Assembly (NCBI RefSeq): GCF_000298315.2
Contig: NZ_AEYE02000001.1
Location: 62,001-126,000 of the forward strand
Direction: 5' to 3'
Length of the DNA: 64,000 nucleotides
From: Rhizobium grahamii CCGE 502
Lineage (GTDB): Bacteria > Pseudomonadota > Alphaproteobacteria > Rhizobiales > Rhizobiaceae
Translations under genes and position numbers: made by a program
Shown: piece by piece, positions 9,633-17,290 of the stretch
Numbering within the stretch: position 1 is the first letter of the stretch
How the letters are laid out: each line of letters opens with the position of its first letter
The notes under the pieces: generated by a model
The model's input: only the letters and a program-made list of their open reading frames with translations
Databases searched by the model: none
What the model was told of the DNA's origin: nothing

Positions 9633-9995
9633 CTAATGCTGAATGGTGACTGAGGTATTGCCCTTGCCCTGCTGGTAGGTCGAGGAGGTGTTGCCCTTAC
9701 CAAACTGCCCGGTAAAAGACAGGTTTCCTCTGCCCGTTTGTTCTGTATAGGAGTCGTTGCCGATACCTTTTTGATAGGTTACGGATTCGTTGTATCTGCC
9801 GTGTTGAACAGTTGTGGCGTCATTCCAGCCGCCGCGCTGTATCGTGCCGCTGAAGTTGCCCTTGCCATGCTGGGCTGTGCCCGCGTAGTTGCCCCATCCG
9901 CCCTGATCCGTGACGGCCTCATTGTCCGCCGCATAAACTGCGGAAACCGATGAAAGAGCGAACACGGCAGCGATTACTAGGCCCTTGATTTTCAT
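9633..9995 (-). CDS. Curlin-repeat amyloid subunit (CsgA/CsgB-like)
   Basis: This small secreted protein (120 residues) has a signal peptide, MKIKGLVIAAVFALSSVSAV, cleaved near YA-AD. It is followed by eight tandem units of 11 residues with the pattern T-x-Q-x-G-x-x-N, such as TAQHGKGNFSG, TVQHGRYNESV and TGQFGKGNTSS. These are half-units of the roughly 22-residue curlin repeat that stacks into a functional amyloid. The array amounts to about four full curlin repeats, close to E. coli CsgA in repeat number but without a long N-terminal targeting segment. A good AGGAG site precedes the ATG. Whether it acts as major subunit or nucleator cannot be told, since only one curlin gene is present here. 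Confidence 0.9.
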   Translation of the reverse strand: MKIKGLVIAAVFALSSVSAVYAADNEAVTDQGGWGNYAGTAQHGKGNFSGTIQRGGWNDATTVQHGRYNESVTYQKGIGNDSYTEQTGRGNLSFTGQFGKGNTSSTYQQGKGNTSVTIQH

Positions 9996-10270
9996 TGTAT
10001 CTCTCCTCTTCTTCCCGCCGGAATTGACGGTTGAGAGACACTACCGCATCGCCAGTGGGGCGAGTGCTTCAAAGCTTACCTACCGAGAGAGGGAAGTCTC
10101 TAATTCAAGCAAAGCAATACGGTCCGGATTTGGCGAAACAGCGCAACCAATGATCTGTTGTGCCATCCCGATAGTGATCATCACCAGATGATTGGGACAG
10201 GAAGCAGCACGGAGATTTGAACCACAAATTGCAAACTCTGAGAAGCGATCGGTTGGAACGTGTCCAATTC

Positions 10271-11536
10271 TTAGCTCCAACGTCGGAAGAGGGCGCTTGC
10301 GTTGACACCACCAAAACCGAAGCCGTTGGTGATTGCATACTCCGTGACGAGTTCACGTCCCGTCTTGCCGACAATGTCGAGCCCTTCGGCAGCGGGATCA
10401 GTTTCATCGAGATTGCGGGTGGGCGGCGCGACCTGGTCGCGCAATGCAAGGATCGTGAAGATCGCCTCAAGCCCGCCGGCGGCGCCAAGCAGATGGCCGG
10501 TGGCGGACTTCGTCGCACTCACGGCAATCTCGCCGTTACGGCCGAAGACGGTGCCGATAGCCGCCAGTTCGCCGCGGTCGCCCACCGGCGTTGATGTCGC
10601 ATGCGCGTTGAGATGCTTGATCTCCGACGGGGCGATCCTGGCCTGCCGGATTGCTGCCTCCATGGCGCGGCGCGCTCCGTCGCCATCTTCGGGTCCAGCG
10701 GTCATATGGTAAGCATCGGCCGCAGTGCCGTATCCGACCAGCTCGGCCAGCGGCGTGGCGCCCCGAGCGAGCGCATGCTCCAGGGACTCGATGACGAGGA
10801 TGCCCGCGCCTTCGCCCATGACAAAGCCATCGCGACCGGTATCAAACGGACGCGAGGCAAGCTCCGGTCGATCGTTGAAGCCGGTGGAGAGTGCCCGCGC
10901 CGCAGCGAAGCCCCCGAGGCTTACTCTGTCGATGCAGGCCTCCGCACCGCCACAGATCGCAACATCCGCTTCGCCGGAGCGGATCAGCCGTGCGGCATCG
11001 CCGATCGCCTGGACACTGGCGGCGCAAGCCGTCACAGGAGCGCCGAGCGGACCCTTGAAGCCATAGCGGATACTCACCTGGCCGGCTGCTAGGTTGACGA
11101 GGAACGACGGCACGATGAAGGGCGAGAGTCGACGAACGCCGCGCGTCTCAACTGTACGGACCGCATCCGTGATAGCGGGAAAGCCCCCGACGCCGGAGGC
11201 AATAATCGTCGCTGTGCGCTCCCGCGCGACCGTATCATCAGGGGTCCATCCGGCCTGCCGGACTGCTTCGTCAGCAGCGCCCATCGCAAAGTGGATGAAG
11301 CGGTCCATTTTCTTCTGATCCTTGGGCTGAATATAGCGGTCCGGATCGAATCCGCCTTCAGTGTCGCCTGCGACCGATGGCACGACACCGCCGACTTTAG
11401 CCGAGAGGTCGCCGACGATGTCATCACTGAGAACGCGAAGCCCAGAACCGCCGGCAAGCAGCCGTTGCCATGCCGTTTCGACTCCCGTGCCAAGTGGCGA
11501 CACGAGTCCCATGCCAGTCACGACGATCCGATTCAT
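10271..11536 (-). CDS. fabF: Beta-ketoacyl-ACP synthase II, accessory FabF-type
   Basis: This 421-residue condensing enzyme elongates acyl-ACP with malonyl-ACP. The catalytic Cys-His-His triad is visible: C171 in TACAAS, H312 in NAHATSTPVGD and H348 in SATGHLLG, with K343 nearby. Gly-rich motifs near the C-terminus (GFGFGGVN) are typical. ATG 11536 has AAGGA 8 bases upstream. The housekeeping fabF of rhizobia normally sits beside acpP and fabG. This copy instead follows an HxlR regulator by 14 bases, so it is probably a specialised or inducible paralogue acting on an unknown acyl chain. Confidence 0.9.
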   Translation of the reverse strand: MNRIVVTGMGLVSPLGTGVETAWQRLLAGGSGLRVLSDDIVGDLSAKVGGVVPSVAGDTEGGFDPDRYIQPKDQKKMDRFIHFAMGAADEAVRQAGWTPDDTVARERTATIIASGVGGFPAITDAVRTVETRGVRRLSPFIVPSFLVNLAAGQVSIRYGFKGPLGAPVTACAASVQAIGDAARLIRSGEADVAICGGAEACIDRVSLGGFAAARALSTGFNDRPELASRPFDTGRDGFVMGEGAGILVIESLEHALARGATPLAELVGYGTAADAYHMTAGPEDGDGARRAMEAAIRQARIAPSEIKHLNAHATSTPVGDRGELAAIGTVFGRNGEIAVSATKSATGHLLGAAGGLEAIFTILALRDQVAPPTRNLDETDPAAEGLDIVGKTGRELVTEYAITNGFGFGGVNASALFRRWS

Positions 11537-11550
11537 CTCTCTTTTCCTTG

Positions 11551-12057
11551 TTAGGCATCGATGCCGAGATACCATGCCCTGGCGCGCGCAATGCGTTCGC
11601 GATCGCTTTCCTCGGCCGCAGGGCCGGGAAGCAGGCAGGTATTCCGAGGGGTGAGTTCTTCGCCGGTTTCGACGTCGACGAGTTGGGTGCGTCGCTCCTT
11701 GCCCGAGTCAGCGTTTCCGAGCAGGAAAGCAAGATCTTCCTCCGGCACATGGCGGCGGCCCCACGAAAACAACGCCATCAGAACCGGAAAGAAATCCTGG
11801 CCCGTTTCGGTCAACACGTATTCGTGGCGGGCGGGGCGATCGCTGTAGAGCCGTTTCTGGAGGAGGCCGGCCTCGACAAGATGCGCAAGTCGGCGGGTCA
11901 GGATGTTTGGGGCAACGCCGAGGCTCTTCTGGAATTCGTCGAAGCGTGTGAGGCCCTGAAACGCATCGCGCAAGATCATGATACTCCACCAGTCGCCGAC
12001 GCTGTCGAGCGCACGGGCCACCGGGCATTTGAAATTGGCGAAGCTTGTTCGTTGCAT
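11551..12057 (-). CDS. HxlR-family winged-helix transcriptional regulator
   Basis: The product, about 168 residues, begins MQRTSFANFKCPVARALDSV, a very typical HxlR start, and contains the winged-helix motif around FDEFQKSLGVAPNILTRRL. Family members sense electrophiles, quinones or aromatic compounds and often regulate the adjacent gene. The conserved Cys11, used for redox sensing in several relatives, is present. The frame is open to 12117, but family comparison favours ATG 12057. No Shine-Dalgarno precedes that ATG, so leaderless translation is possible. Repeats of ATGCAAGT overlap the start (see the separate regulatory entry). The accessory fabF follows after 14 bases and is its likely target. 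Confidence 0.87.
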   Translation of the reverse strand: MQRTSFANFKCPVARALDSVGDWWSIMILRDAFQGLTRFDEFQKSLGVAPNILTRRLAHLVEAGLLQKRLYSDRPARHEYVLTETGQDFFPVLMALFSWGRRHVPEEDLAFLLGNADSGKERRTQLVDVETGEELTPRNTCLLPGPAAEESDRERIARARAWYLGIDA

Positions 12058-12096
12058 GATGCAAGTCAGTACAGAAGTGACTTTCATCATGCAAGT
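12052..12096. promoter_or_regulatory. Repeated ATGCAAGT element overlapping the hxlR start
   Basis: TTGCATGATGCAA (12052-12064) is a near-perfect dyad with arms TTGCAT and ATGCAA. The sequence ATGCAAGT recurs at 12059-12066 and 12089-12096, exactly 30 bases or about three helical turns apart. The placement at the regulator's own start codon fits autoregulation by a dimeric winged-helix protein. This is inference from pattern and position. Confidence 0.45.
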
Positions 12097-12177
12097 AACT
12101 TCTGCCGAGGCCGTCAACCGTGTCGATCCCTCGGTGAAGCGGGGAAGGGCGGGCTTGCAGTCAAGGGATTGAGAAGG

Positions 12178-13977
12178 CTACCCGGCAAGCCGATGATTGG
12201 GCGACCCGTCGGCGCCATCGATCAAAGTGATGTTCCTGCCCTTCGATTTGGCGCGAAGGAGGGCCGCGTCGGCTCTTTGCAGGATTGTGGCGGCTGGTTT
12301 GTCATCATCCGCCAAGGCAATCCCGATCGACACGGTTACGGTCCCTAGCGGCCGTCCCTGATAGGTTATGGGTGCAGCCTCGACCGCGTTGCGGAGTTTC
12401 TCCCCAATATCGAATGAGGACTCGCTCGTCCCTTCGGGCAGAATGACTGTGAACTCCTCGCCGCCAAACCTGTAAACCGAACCCGACTTGCCAGCCGTCT
12501 CAGCCATCAGGGTTGCAACCTGCCGCATCACATGGTCGCCGGCATCATGTCCGAACTCGTCATTGAAGTGCTTGAAGTGATCGATGTCGACCATCAGGCA
12601 GGCCGTGGGACGATCCACAGGGTCTCGGCGAAGCCGGTTCATTTCGTCGTCCAGCGAGCGACGATTGAGAAGACCTGTCAGGGGATCGCGTACGGCAAGA
12701 TGGGTCAACCGTTCCCTCAGCTGAAGATTGGCGATCGCCAGTCCGATGTTCTCGGCGATGATCTCTATGTAGAGCCTTGCGGTCTCCATCGCCTTGCCGC
12801 CATCGGTGCCCTCGAAATAGAGAAGACCGACCGTGTCGCCATGAGCGGAGAGCGGTATGCAGATGCAAGCGTGTTCCCCTTCCTCCAGATGCTGGCAGGG
12901 GACATCGTCCCGCGAATGGTCGCTGACATGCGGCCTGCCGCGTCTCAACCCCCAGCATTCCGCCGGCGCCAGTATGTCATGCGACCGGCTCGGCTGAAGC
13001 CAGCGACTGGCGGAGGTGAGGGCCGATCGGCCACTGTTCATGAGGTAGAGGTGTCCCGCGAGATGTGGAAAGATCTGCGGCGCGAAAAGTGAAACGACAT
13101 CGGCAAGCTCTTCCTGTTGCTGGCAAGCCTGAAGCCGATGCATCATCTGAAGAATGTGATCCTTCGTTTTCTGATCGCGCCGCCGCTCGGCATCCAGGCG
13201 CTCTCGCTCCAGGCCATTGTCGCGGAAGATCTGGATCGCTTCGTTCATTTCGCCGATCTCGTCATGTCGCCTGTCGGGCAGCACCTCGACGTCATAGTCC
13301 TGCTTTGCCAGTCGATTGACGATCCCAGTCATTCTGAGCAGCGGCGTTGCCACCCGACGCTTCAACACAAAGTACAGGACGCCGATGAAGACGGCCGCCG
13401 TCAGCCCCAACATCGACTTCGCTATATTGTCCCATAGGTCGGTTCTTGCTTTTGCTGCAGCGAGTTCGTCGTCGGCGCGGGTCGCCACGAGATCGGTAAA
13501 ATGCTGAACGCTGGCCAGCAGGTCAGTCTGCAAGCGCTCGTGCTCCGGTCCAAAAAGGGTCTGCCGTGCACCGTCGCGATCGCCGTTCCCATAGTCGGCA
13601 ACGGCACGTTCCTCGATTTGGTCCAATGCCTCTGCGTCACTTTCCAACCGGCGCAATGCGGCAAGTTCCGGCGATGACAGATTGGTCAACTTCAAGCCCT
13701 TGATGGCTTCCTCGCGAGCGCGTTCCTCGCCATCGGCGCTGCGGAAGGCCTGAAGGTGACGGTCCTCGCCGCGCATCACAAAGAGGCGGGCATCCTCCGT
13801 CGTCTGTTCGGCCGCTATTGCGAGTTCATCAGCAAGCTCGTCGAGTTGCTGCCGCGTTTCCACCGCGGATCGTTCGCGCACGGCGCTATAGGCAGACAGA
13901 ATGAACGCTCCGCCCGAGAGAACGGTGAGCACAACGGTGACGGCATAGGCCCAATTTGTAATCGTGCTGATCCGCAT
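12178..13977 (-). CDS. Membrane-bound diguanylate cyclase (HAMP-GAF-GGDEF)
   Basis: The product (599 residues) makes c-di-GMP from GTP. Two transmembrane helices (about 7-29 and 180-202) flank a periplasmic helical sensor region. A HAMP linker follows (around ATPLLRMTGIVNRL), then a coiled coil, a GAF-like domain (about 265-420) and a C-terminal GGDEF domain. The active site reads GGEEF at 505-509, which is competent in other enzymes. The inhibitory RxxD site expected five residues before GGEEF is absent (GKSG is found), so product inhibition at that site is unlikely. ATG 13977 begins directly before the first helix; the frame is open to 14055. It lies within the matrix island and could supply BcsA. 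Confidence 0.9.
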   Translation of the reverse strand: MRISTITNWAYAVTVVLTVLSGGAFILSAYSAVRERSAVETRQQLDELADELAIAAEQTTEDARLFVMRGEDRHLQAFRSADGEERAREEAIKGLKLTNLSSPELAALRRLESDAEALDQIEERAVADYGNGDRDGARQTLFGPEHERLQTDLLASVQHFTDLVATRADDELAAAKARTDLWDNIAKSMLGLTAAVFIGVLYFVLKRRVATPLLRMTGIVNRLAKQDYDVEVLPDRRHDEIGEMNEAIQIFRDNGLERERLDAERRRDQKTKDHILQMMHRLQACQQQEELADVVSLFAPQIFPHLAGHLYLMNSGRSALTSASRWLQPSRSHDILAPAECWGLRRGRPHVSDHSRDDVPCQHLEEGEHACICIPLSAHGDTVGLLYFEGTDGGKAMETARLYIEIIAENIGLAIANLQLRERLTHLAVRDPLTGLLNRRSLDDEMNRLRRDPVDRPTACLMVDIDHFKHFNDEFGHDAGDHVMRQVATLMAETAGKSGSVYRFGGEEFTVILPEGTSESSFDIGEKLRNAVEAAPITYQGRPLGTVTVSIGIALADDDKPAATILQRADAALLRAKSKGRNITLIDGADGSPNHRLAG

Positions 13978-14205
13978 TCTGTCTCGTACCTTCGTCCCCT
14001 CAGTGGGTCGTTTTGCAATGCTAGAATAGAGGAATAAATGAGCACTTAATTGCATTGCCGACCGAGTTCGGGTGGCGCCGATGGATCTTCGCGACAGTCT
14101 ATCATGTTATCCGGAGAGCCGCCGCTTTGTATGCTCGCGCGACGTGCTGCCCGTTTCACCCGCCGAGGTTGCCAGCGCTATTGACCAGTCCGCGAGAAAA
14201 AGTAT

Positions 14206-14225
14206 TCCTTTTGTCGACAAAAGGA
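14206..14225. promoter_or_regulatory. HypR operator candidate overlapping the hypR ribosome site
   Basis: A perfect 20-base palindrome centred on TTGTCGACAA (14211-14220) has arms TCCTTTTGTC and GACAAAAGGA. Its right arm contains the AAGGA ribosome site of hypR, whose ATG starts at 14233. A bound repressor would block transcription or translation, consistent with autorepression. Related sites occur before hypD, between hypS and hypH, and before hypM. Confidence 0.65.
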
Positions 14226-14232
14226 TTCTTCA

Positions 14233-14937
14233 ATGGCTGATACAGATACGAACTCCACCCCAGAGCGCAAGCGCGGCTCCGGCGTCAAGATGGTCTACGA
14301 CCTCTTGCGCGACGAGATCCTTGATCTCGTATTGCCTCCTGGCAGCCCCATCGACGAGGTGCAATTGGCAGAGCGATTCAAGATGTCGCGTACACCGATC
14401 CGCGAGGCACTGGTTCGGCTGGCGGGCGAGGGCCTGATCGAGACGCTCCCAAACCGCTCGACCATGGTATCGAATATCGACTTCCTGAACCTCAACACCT
14501 TCTTCGATGCGCTTGTGCTGATGTACCGCGTCACGACAAGGCTTGCCGCGCGAAACCATCGCCCTGAGGATCTGGCCGTCATCCGTGGTTTCCACGAAGA
14601 CTATGCCGCTGCCGTGAATGCGCGGGATGCGTTGAGGATGATCTCGACCAATGCGGCGTTTCACGCAGCGATCGCCGAGGCGGGCCGCAACCCATACTTC
14701 ACGAGCCTGTTCCGTCGATTGCTCGATGAGGGAAGACGCATCCTCCGGCTCTATTATCGATCCTACGACGAGCAGTTTCCGCAACGCTTCGTCGATGAAC
14801 ACGCCGAAATCATCGCCGCCATCGAGGCGCGCGACATCGAGGCAGCCGACCGCTTGGGCAAGGCGCACGCGGAGCAGATCGTTGCCCAAGTGCAGAAGCT
14901 TTTCAGCCGTGATGTCGGGATCGACATAGCGCTTTAA
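14233..14937 (+). CDS. hypR: HypR, GntR/FCD-family regulator of hydroxyproline catabolism
   Basis: This 234-residue protein has an N-terminal GntR winged helix (about 15-82, including EVQLAERFKMSRTPIREALV) and an all-helical FCD effector domain (about 90-225) with metal-binding-type His residues such as those in NAAFHAAIAE and DEHAEIIAA. Its position at the head of hypD, hypS, hypH and hypMNPQO matches S. meliloti HypR, known there as a repressor of five hyp transcripts. A perfect palindrome covers its ribosome site. The likely inducer is hydroxyproline or a pathway intermediate; this is inferred from the family and context. Confidence 0.85.
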   Translation: MADTDTNSTPERKRGSGVKMVYDLLRDEILDLVLPPGSPIDEVQLAERFKMSRTPIREALVRLAGEGLIETLPNRSTMVSNIDFLNLNTFFDALVLMYRVTTRLAARNHRPEDLAVIRGFHEDYAAAVNARDALRMISTNAAFHAAIAEAGRNPYFTSLFRRLLDEGRRILRLYYRSYDEQFPQRFVDEHAEIIAAIEARDIEAADRLGKAHAEQIVAQVQKLFSRDVGIDIAL

Positions 14938-14960
14938 AGACCGCGCCGGCGTCTGCGTTT

Positions 14961-15000
14961 TTCTTGTCGACAAATAAAATACAAGATGATATATCACCTG
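14961..15000. promoter_or_regulatory. HypR operator candidate upstream of hypD
   Basis: TTGTCGACAA occurs at 14964-14973 in the 129-base gap between hypR and hypD, identical to the core of the site before hypR. An adjacent AT-rich segment (about 14976-14998) shares TGTATTT-like words, read on the minus strand, with the elements found near 17200 and 18900. Confidence 0.6.
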
Positions 15001-15066
15001 ACAAAGAGGGAGGCTCTGCACGCGTTTGTGTCGGCCGACTGATCAAACGGCCGAAAGGAGACCGAT

Positions 15067-16029
15067 ATGAAGGCTAAGATTTTCTCGGGCGTGATCCCCG
15101 CCCTGATGACCCCCTGCAAGCAGGATCGTACCCCCGATTTCGACGCCCTTGTCCGCAAGGGACAGGAACTGATTGCCCAGGGCATGTCGGCAGTCGTTTA
15201 CTGCGGTTCGATGGGTGACTGGCCGCTCCTGACCGATGCGCAGCGCATGGAAGGCGTCGAGCGCCTTGTAAAGGCTGGCATCCCGGTCATCGTTGGCACC
15301 GGTGCCGTCAACAGCGCCTCGGCCGTTGCACATGCAGCGCACGCCCAGAAGGTCGGCGCCCAGGGCCTGATGGTCATCCCGCGTGTTCTGTCGCGTGGCT
15401 CGGTGATCGGCGCCCAGAAGGCGCACTTCAAGGCAATCCTCTCGGCTGCCCCCGATCTTCCTGCTGTCATCTACAACAGCCCCTATTATGGTTTTGCCAC
15501 CCGCGCTGATCTGTTCTTTGCGCTCCGGGCCGAGCATCCTAACCTCGTCGGTTTCAAGGAATTCGGCGGCGCTGCCGATATGCGTTATGCGGCCGAGAAC
15601 ATCACCAGCCGCGATGATGGTGTTTCGCTGATGATCGGCGTTGACACGGCCGTCTTCCACGGCTTCGTGAACTGCGGCGCGACCGGCGCCATCACCGGCA
15701 TCGGCAATGTGCTGCCGAAGGAAGTGCTGCACCTCTGCAACCTTTCGCAGGCAGCTGCTGAAGGCGATGCGGATGCCCGCCAGCGCGCGCTGGAACTCGA
15801 GCAGGCACTGGCAGTCCTCTCCTCGTTCGACGAAGGCCCGGACCTCGTCCTGTTCTTCAAGCACATGATGGTGCTGAAGGGCGACAAGGAATACACGCTC
15901 CACTTCAACGAAACCGACGTCCTGACGGACAGCCAGCGCGGCTATGTCGAATCTCAGTTCAAGCTCTTCAACAACTGGTACGCGGAGTGGAGCAAGCTCC
16001 CTGGCGCGGTGGCGAAGTACAAGGCTTGA
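15067..16029 (+). CDS. hypD: HypD, pyrroline-4-hydroxy-2-carboxylate deaminase (DHDPS superfamily)
   Basis: The 320-residue TIM-barrel aldolase of the dihydrodipicolinate synthase/N-acetylneuraminate lyase superfamily has the Schiff-base lysine at K164 (GFKEFGG) and the proton-relay tyrosine at Y136 (IYNSP). In hydroxyproline loci this family member deaminates and dehydrates delta-1-pyrroline-4-hydroxy-2-carboxylate to 2-oxoglutarate semialdehyde. The gene is separately transcribed behind an operator-like TTGTCGACAA and ends at a strong terminator. A true lysine-pathway DapA is less likely because of the neighbours. The ATG is preceded by AAAGGAG. Confidence 0.87.
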   Translation: MKAKIFSGVIPALMTPCKQDRTPDFDALVRKGQELIAQGMSAVVYCGSMGDWPLLTDAQRMEGVERLVKAGIPVIVGTGAVNSASAVAHAAHAQKVGAQGLMVIPRVLSRGSVIGAQKAHFKAILSAAPDLPAVIYNSPYYGFATRADLFFALRAEHPNLVGFKEFGGAADMRYAAENITSRDDGVSLMIGVDTAVFHGFVNCGATGAITGIGNVLPKEVLHLCNLSQAAAEGDADARQRALELEQALAVLSSFDEGPDLVLFFKHMMVLKGDKEYTLHFNETDVLTDSQRGYVESQFKLFNNWYAEWSKLPGAVAKYKA

Positions 16030-16050
16030 TTTTCTAAAGCTCTCAGATCG

Positions 16051-16077
16051 AAAGGCCCTCCAACGGAGGGCCTTTTT
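16051..16077. terminator. Bidirectional terminator between hypD and hypS
   Basis: AAAGGCCCTCC (16051-16061) pairs with GGAGGGCCTTT (16065-16075) around the loop AAC, followed by T residues on the plus strand and preceded by an A-run. It sits between the convergent hypD and hypS and can serve both. Confidence 0.85.
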
Positions 16078-16104
16078 GCGTTTCCGGTGGTCTCTGGTGG
16101 TGGC

Positions 16105-17142
16105 TCAGGCCACCGCCTCCAGACCGAGTGCGAACAACCGCTCGAGCTGCTTGATTTCGGCCTCGGTCAGCGTGACGCCATTGGTTTCCGATTTTGCTCG
16201 CGCCACATACCGGCGCTGTGAGGGCAGGCGGGCGCCTTGGCCGACGATTGCCTCAAACAAAATCTCTGCACGCGCAAACGGATTGCCCGGCCGGCCCGCG
16301 GCGAAGGCTTCCGGCGAGAAGGCGATGATCAATTCGCCATGGAAGGGCGCAAGTGTTGTCGTGCCGAGATAGTCAAGCACCTCTGGGCTTGTCAGGTCGC
16401 CGATCATAATGCCGGCGAGCAGCTCGATCATCGTGCCGATGGCCGAGCCCTTGTGTCCGCCGAATGGCAGCATGGCGCCGGCAAGCGCAGCCTCCGGATC
16501 GGTTGTCGGATTGCCGTCGGCATCGATTGCCCACCCCTCTGGCAGTGACTTTCCGGCCCGCCGATGCAGCTCGATTTCCCCGCGCGCGGCAACCGAGGTG
16601 GCGAAATCGAAGACATAGGGTGGCTGGCCGGCGCGCGGCCAGGCGAAGGCGAAGGGGTTGGTGCCGAGCAGGGGTTTGTTGCCTCCTGTCGGTGCAACTG
16701 TCGCATAGCTCGGGCACATGACGAGACCCGCAAGTCCTTGTTCGGTCAGCGCTTCTGCTTCTGGCCACAGGGCGGAGAAGTGGGTGCAGTCGTTGATAAC
16801 GAGTGCTGCCAGTCCGCATGCTCGGGCGCGCTCCGCGAGTGCCGGCAGGCCGAGTTCGAAGGCCGGATTGGCGAAGCCACCCTTTGCGTTGACCTTTACA
16901 ATCGCCGAACCCTCCTGCAGCAGCAATTCCGGAACCGCATGCGGCTTCACCTTGCCCGCTTTGACCGTACGCAACGCACCTTCGATCCGATAGATACCGT
17001 GCGACTTGCAGGCATCCCGCTCCCCGGCGACAATTACGCGAGCGAGCGCACCGGCTTGGATCTCGTTGAGGCCCGCCTTGCGGAAAATTGCATCGACCCT
17101 CTCCTGTAGGGCCGCGACGGTCAGGGTGGTGTTCTCGCTCAT
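16105..17142 (-). CDS. hypS: HypS, NAD(P)H-dependent pyrroline-2-carboxylate reductase-like (malate/L-lactate dehydrogenase family)
   Basis: This 345-residue protein belongs to the MDH/LDH2 oxidoreductase family, which is not related to classical Rossmann malate dehydrogenases. The conserved catalytic segment CKSHGIYRIEG (residues 45-55, His48) and the cofactor motifs GTNPFAFAWPR and GGHKGSAIGTMIE are present. Family members near hydroxyproline genes reduce delta-1-pyrroline-2-carboxylate to L-proline, which suits dehydration of 3-hydroxyproline by the neighbouring dehydratases. It is on the minus strand, divergent from hypH, with a shared operator-like site between them. In S. meliloti hypS is followed by hypT; no hypT is seen here. 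The substrate is inferred. Confidence 0.8.
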   Translation of the reverse strand: MSENTTLTVAALQERVDAIFRKAGLNEIQAGALARVIVAGERDACKSHGIYRIEGALRTVKAGKVKPHAVPELLLQEGSAIVKVNAKGGFANPAFELGLPALAERARACGLAALVINDCTHFSALWPEAEALTEQGLAGLVMCPSYATVAPTGGNKPLLGTNPFAFAWPRAGQPPYVFDFATSVAARGEIELHRRAGKSLPEGWAIDADGNPTTDPEAALAGAMLPFGGHKGSAIGTMIELLAGIMIGDLTSPEVLDYLGTTTLAPFHGELIIAFSPEAFAAGRPGNPFARAEILFEAIVGQGARLPSQRRYVARAKSETNGVTLTEAEIKQLERLFALGLEAVA

Positions 17143-17192
17143 CTTGTGTCTCTCATGGCTGGCCCGGCCGCCGAAGGCGATCGAGTGTTGAA

Positions 17193-17220
17193 GTTATAAA
17201 TACATAGAGTATACAAAGAT
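17193..17220. promoter_or_regulatory. HypR operator candidate in the hypS-hypH divergent promoter
   Basis: GAGTATACAA (17207-17216; TTGTATACTC on the minus strand) lies in the 148-base gap between the divergent hypS and hypH starts. Read on the minus strand the wider element matches the plus-strand element before hypM closely: TTTGTATACT...ATGTATTT versus TTTGCATACT...ATGTATTT. Confidence 0.5.
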
Positions 17221-17290
17221 CCGACATGCGCAATTCGCCTGCAGATGGATTTTCGCAAGGCGCCCCCGGCTTTCAAGGAAGGAATAGCAA

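Noticed and set aside
9996-10270. Possible gene in the 275-base gap between the curlin and fabF genes
   Set aside because: Open frames here have no ribosome site or family match; the region is best explained as the curlin promoter and the fabF 3' end.
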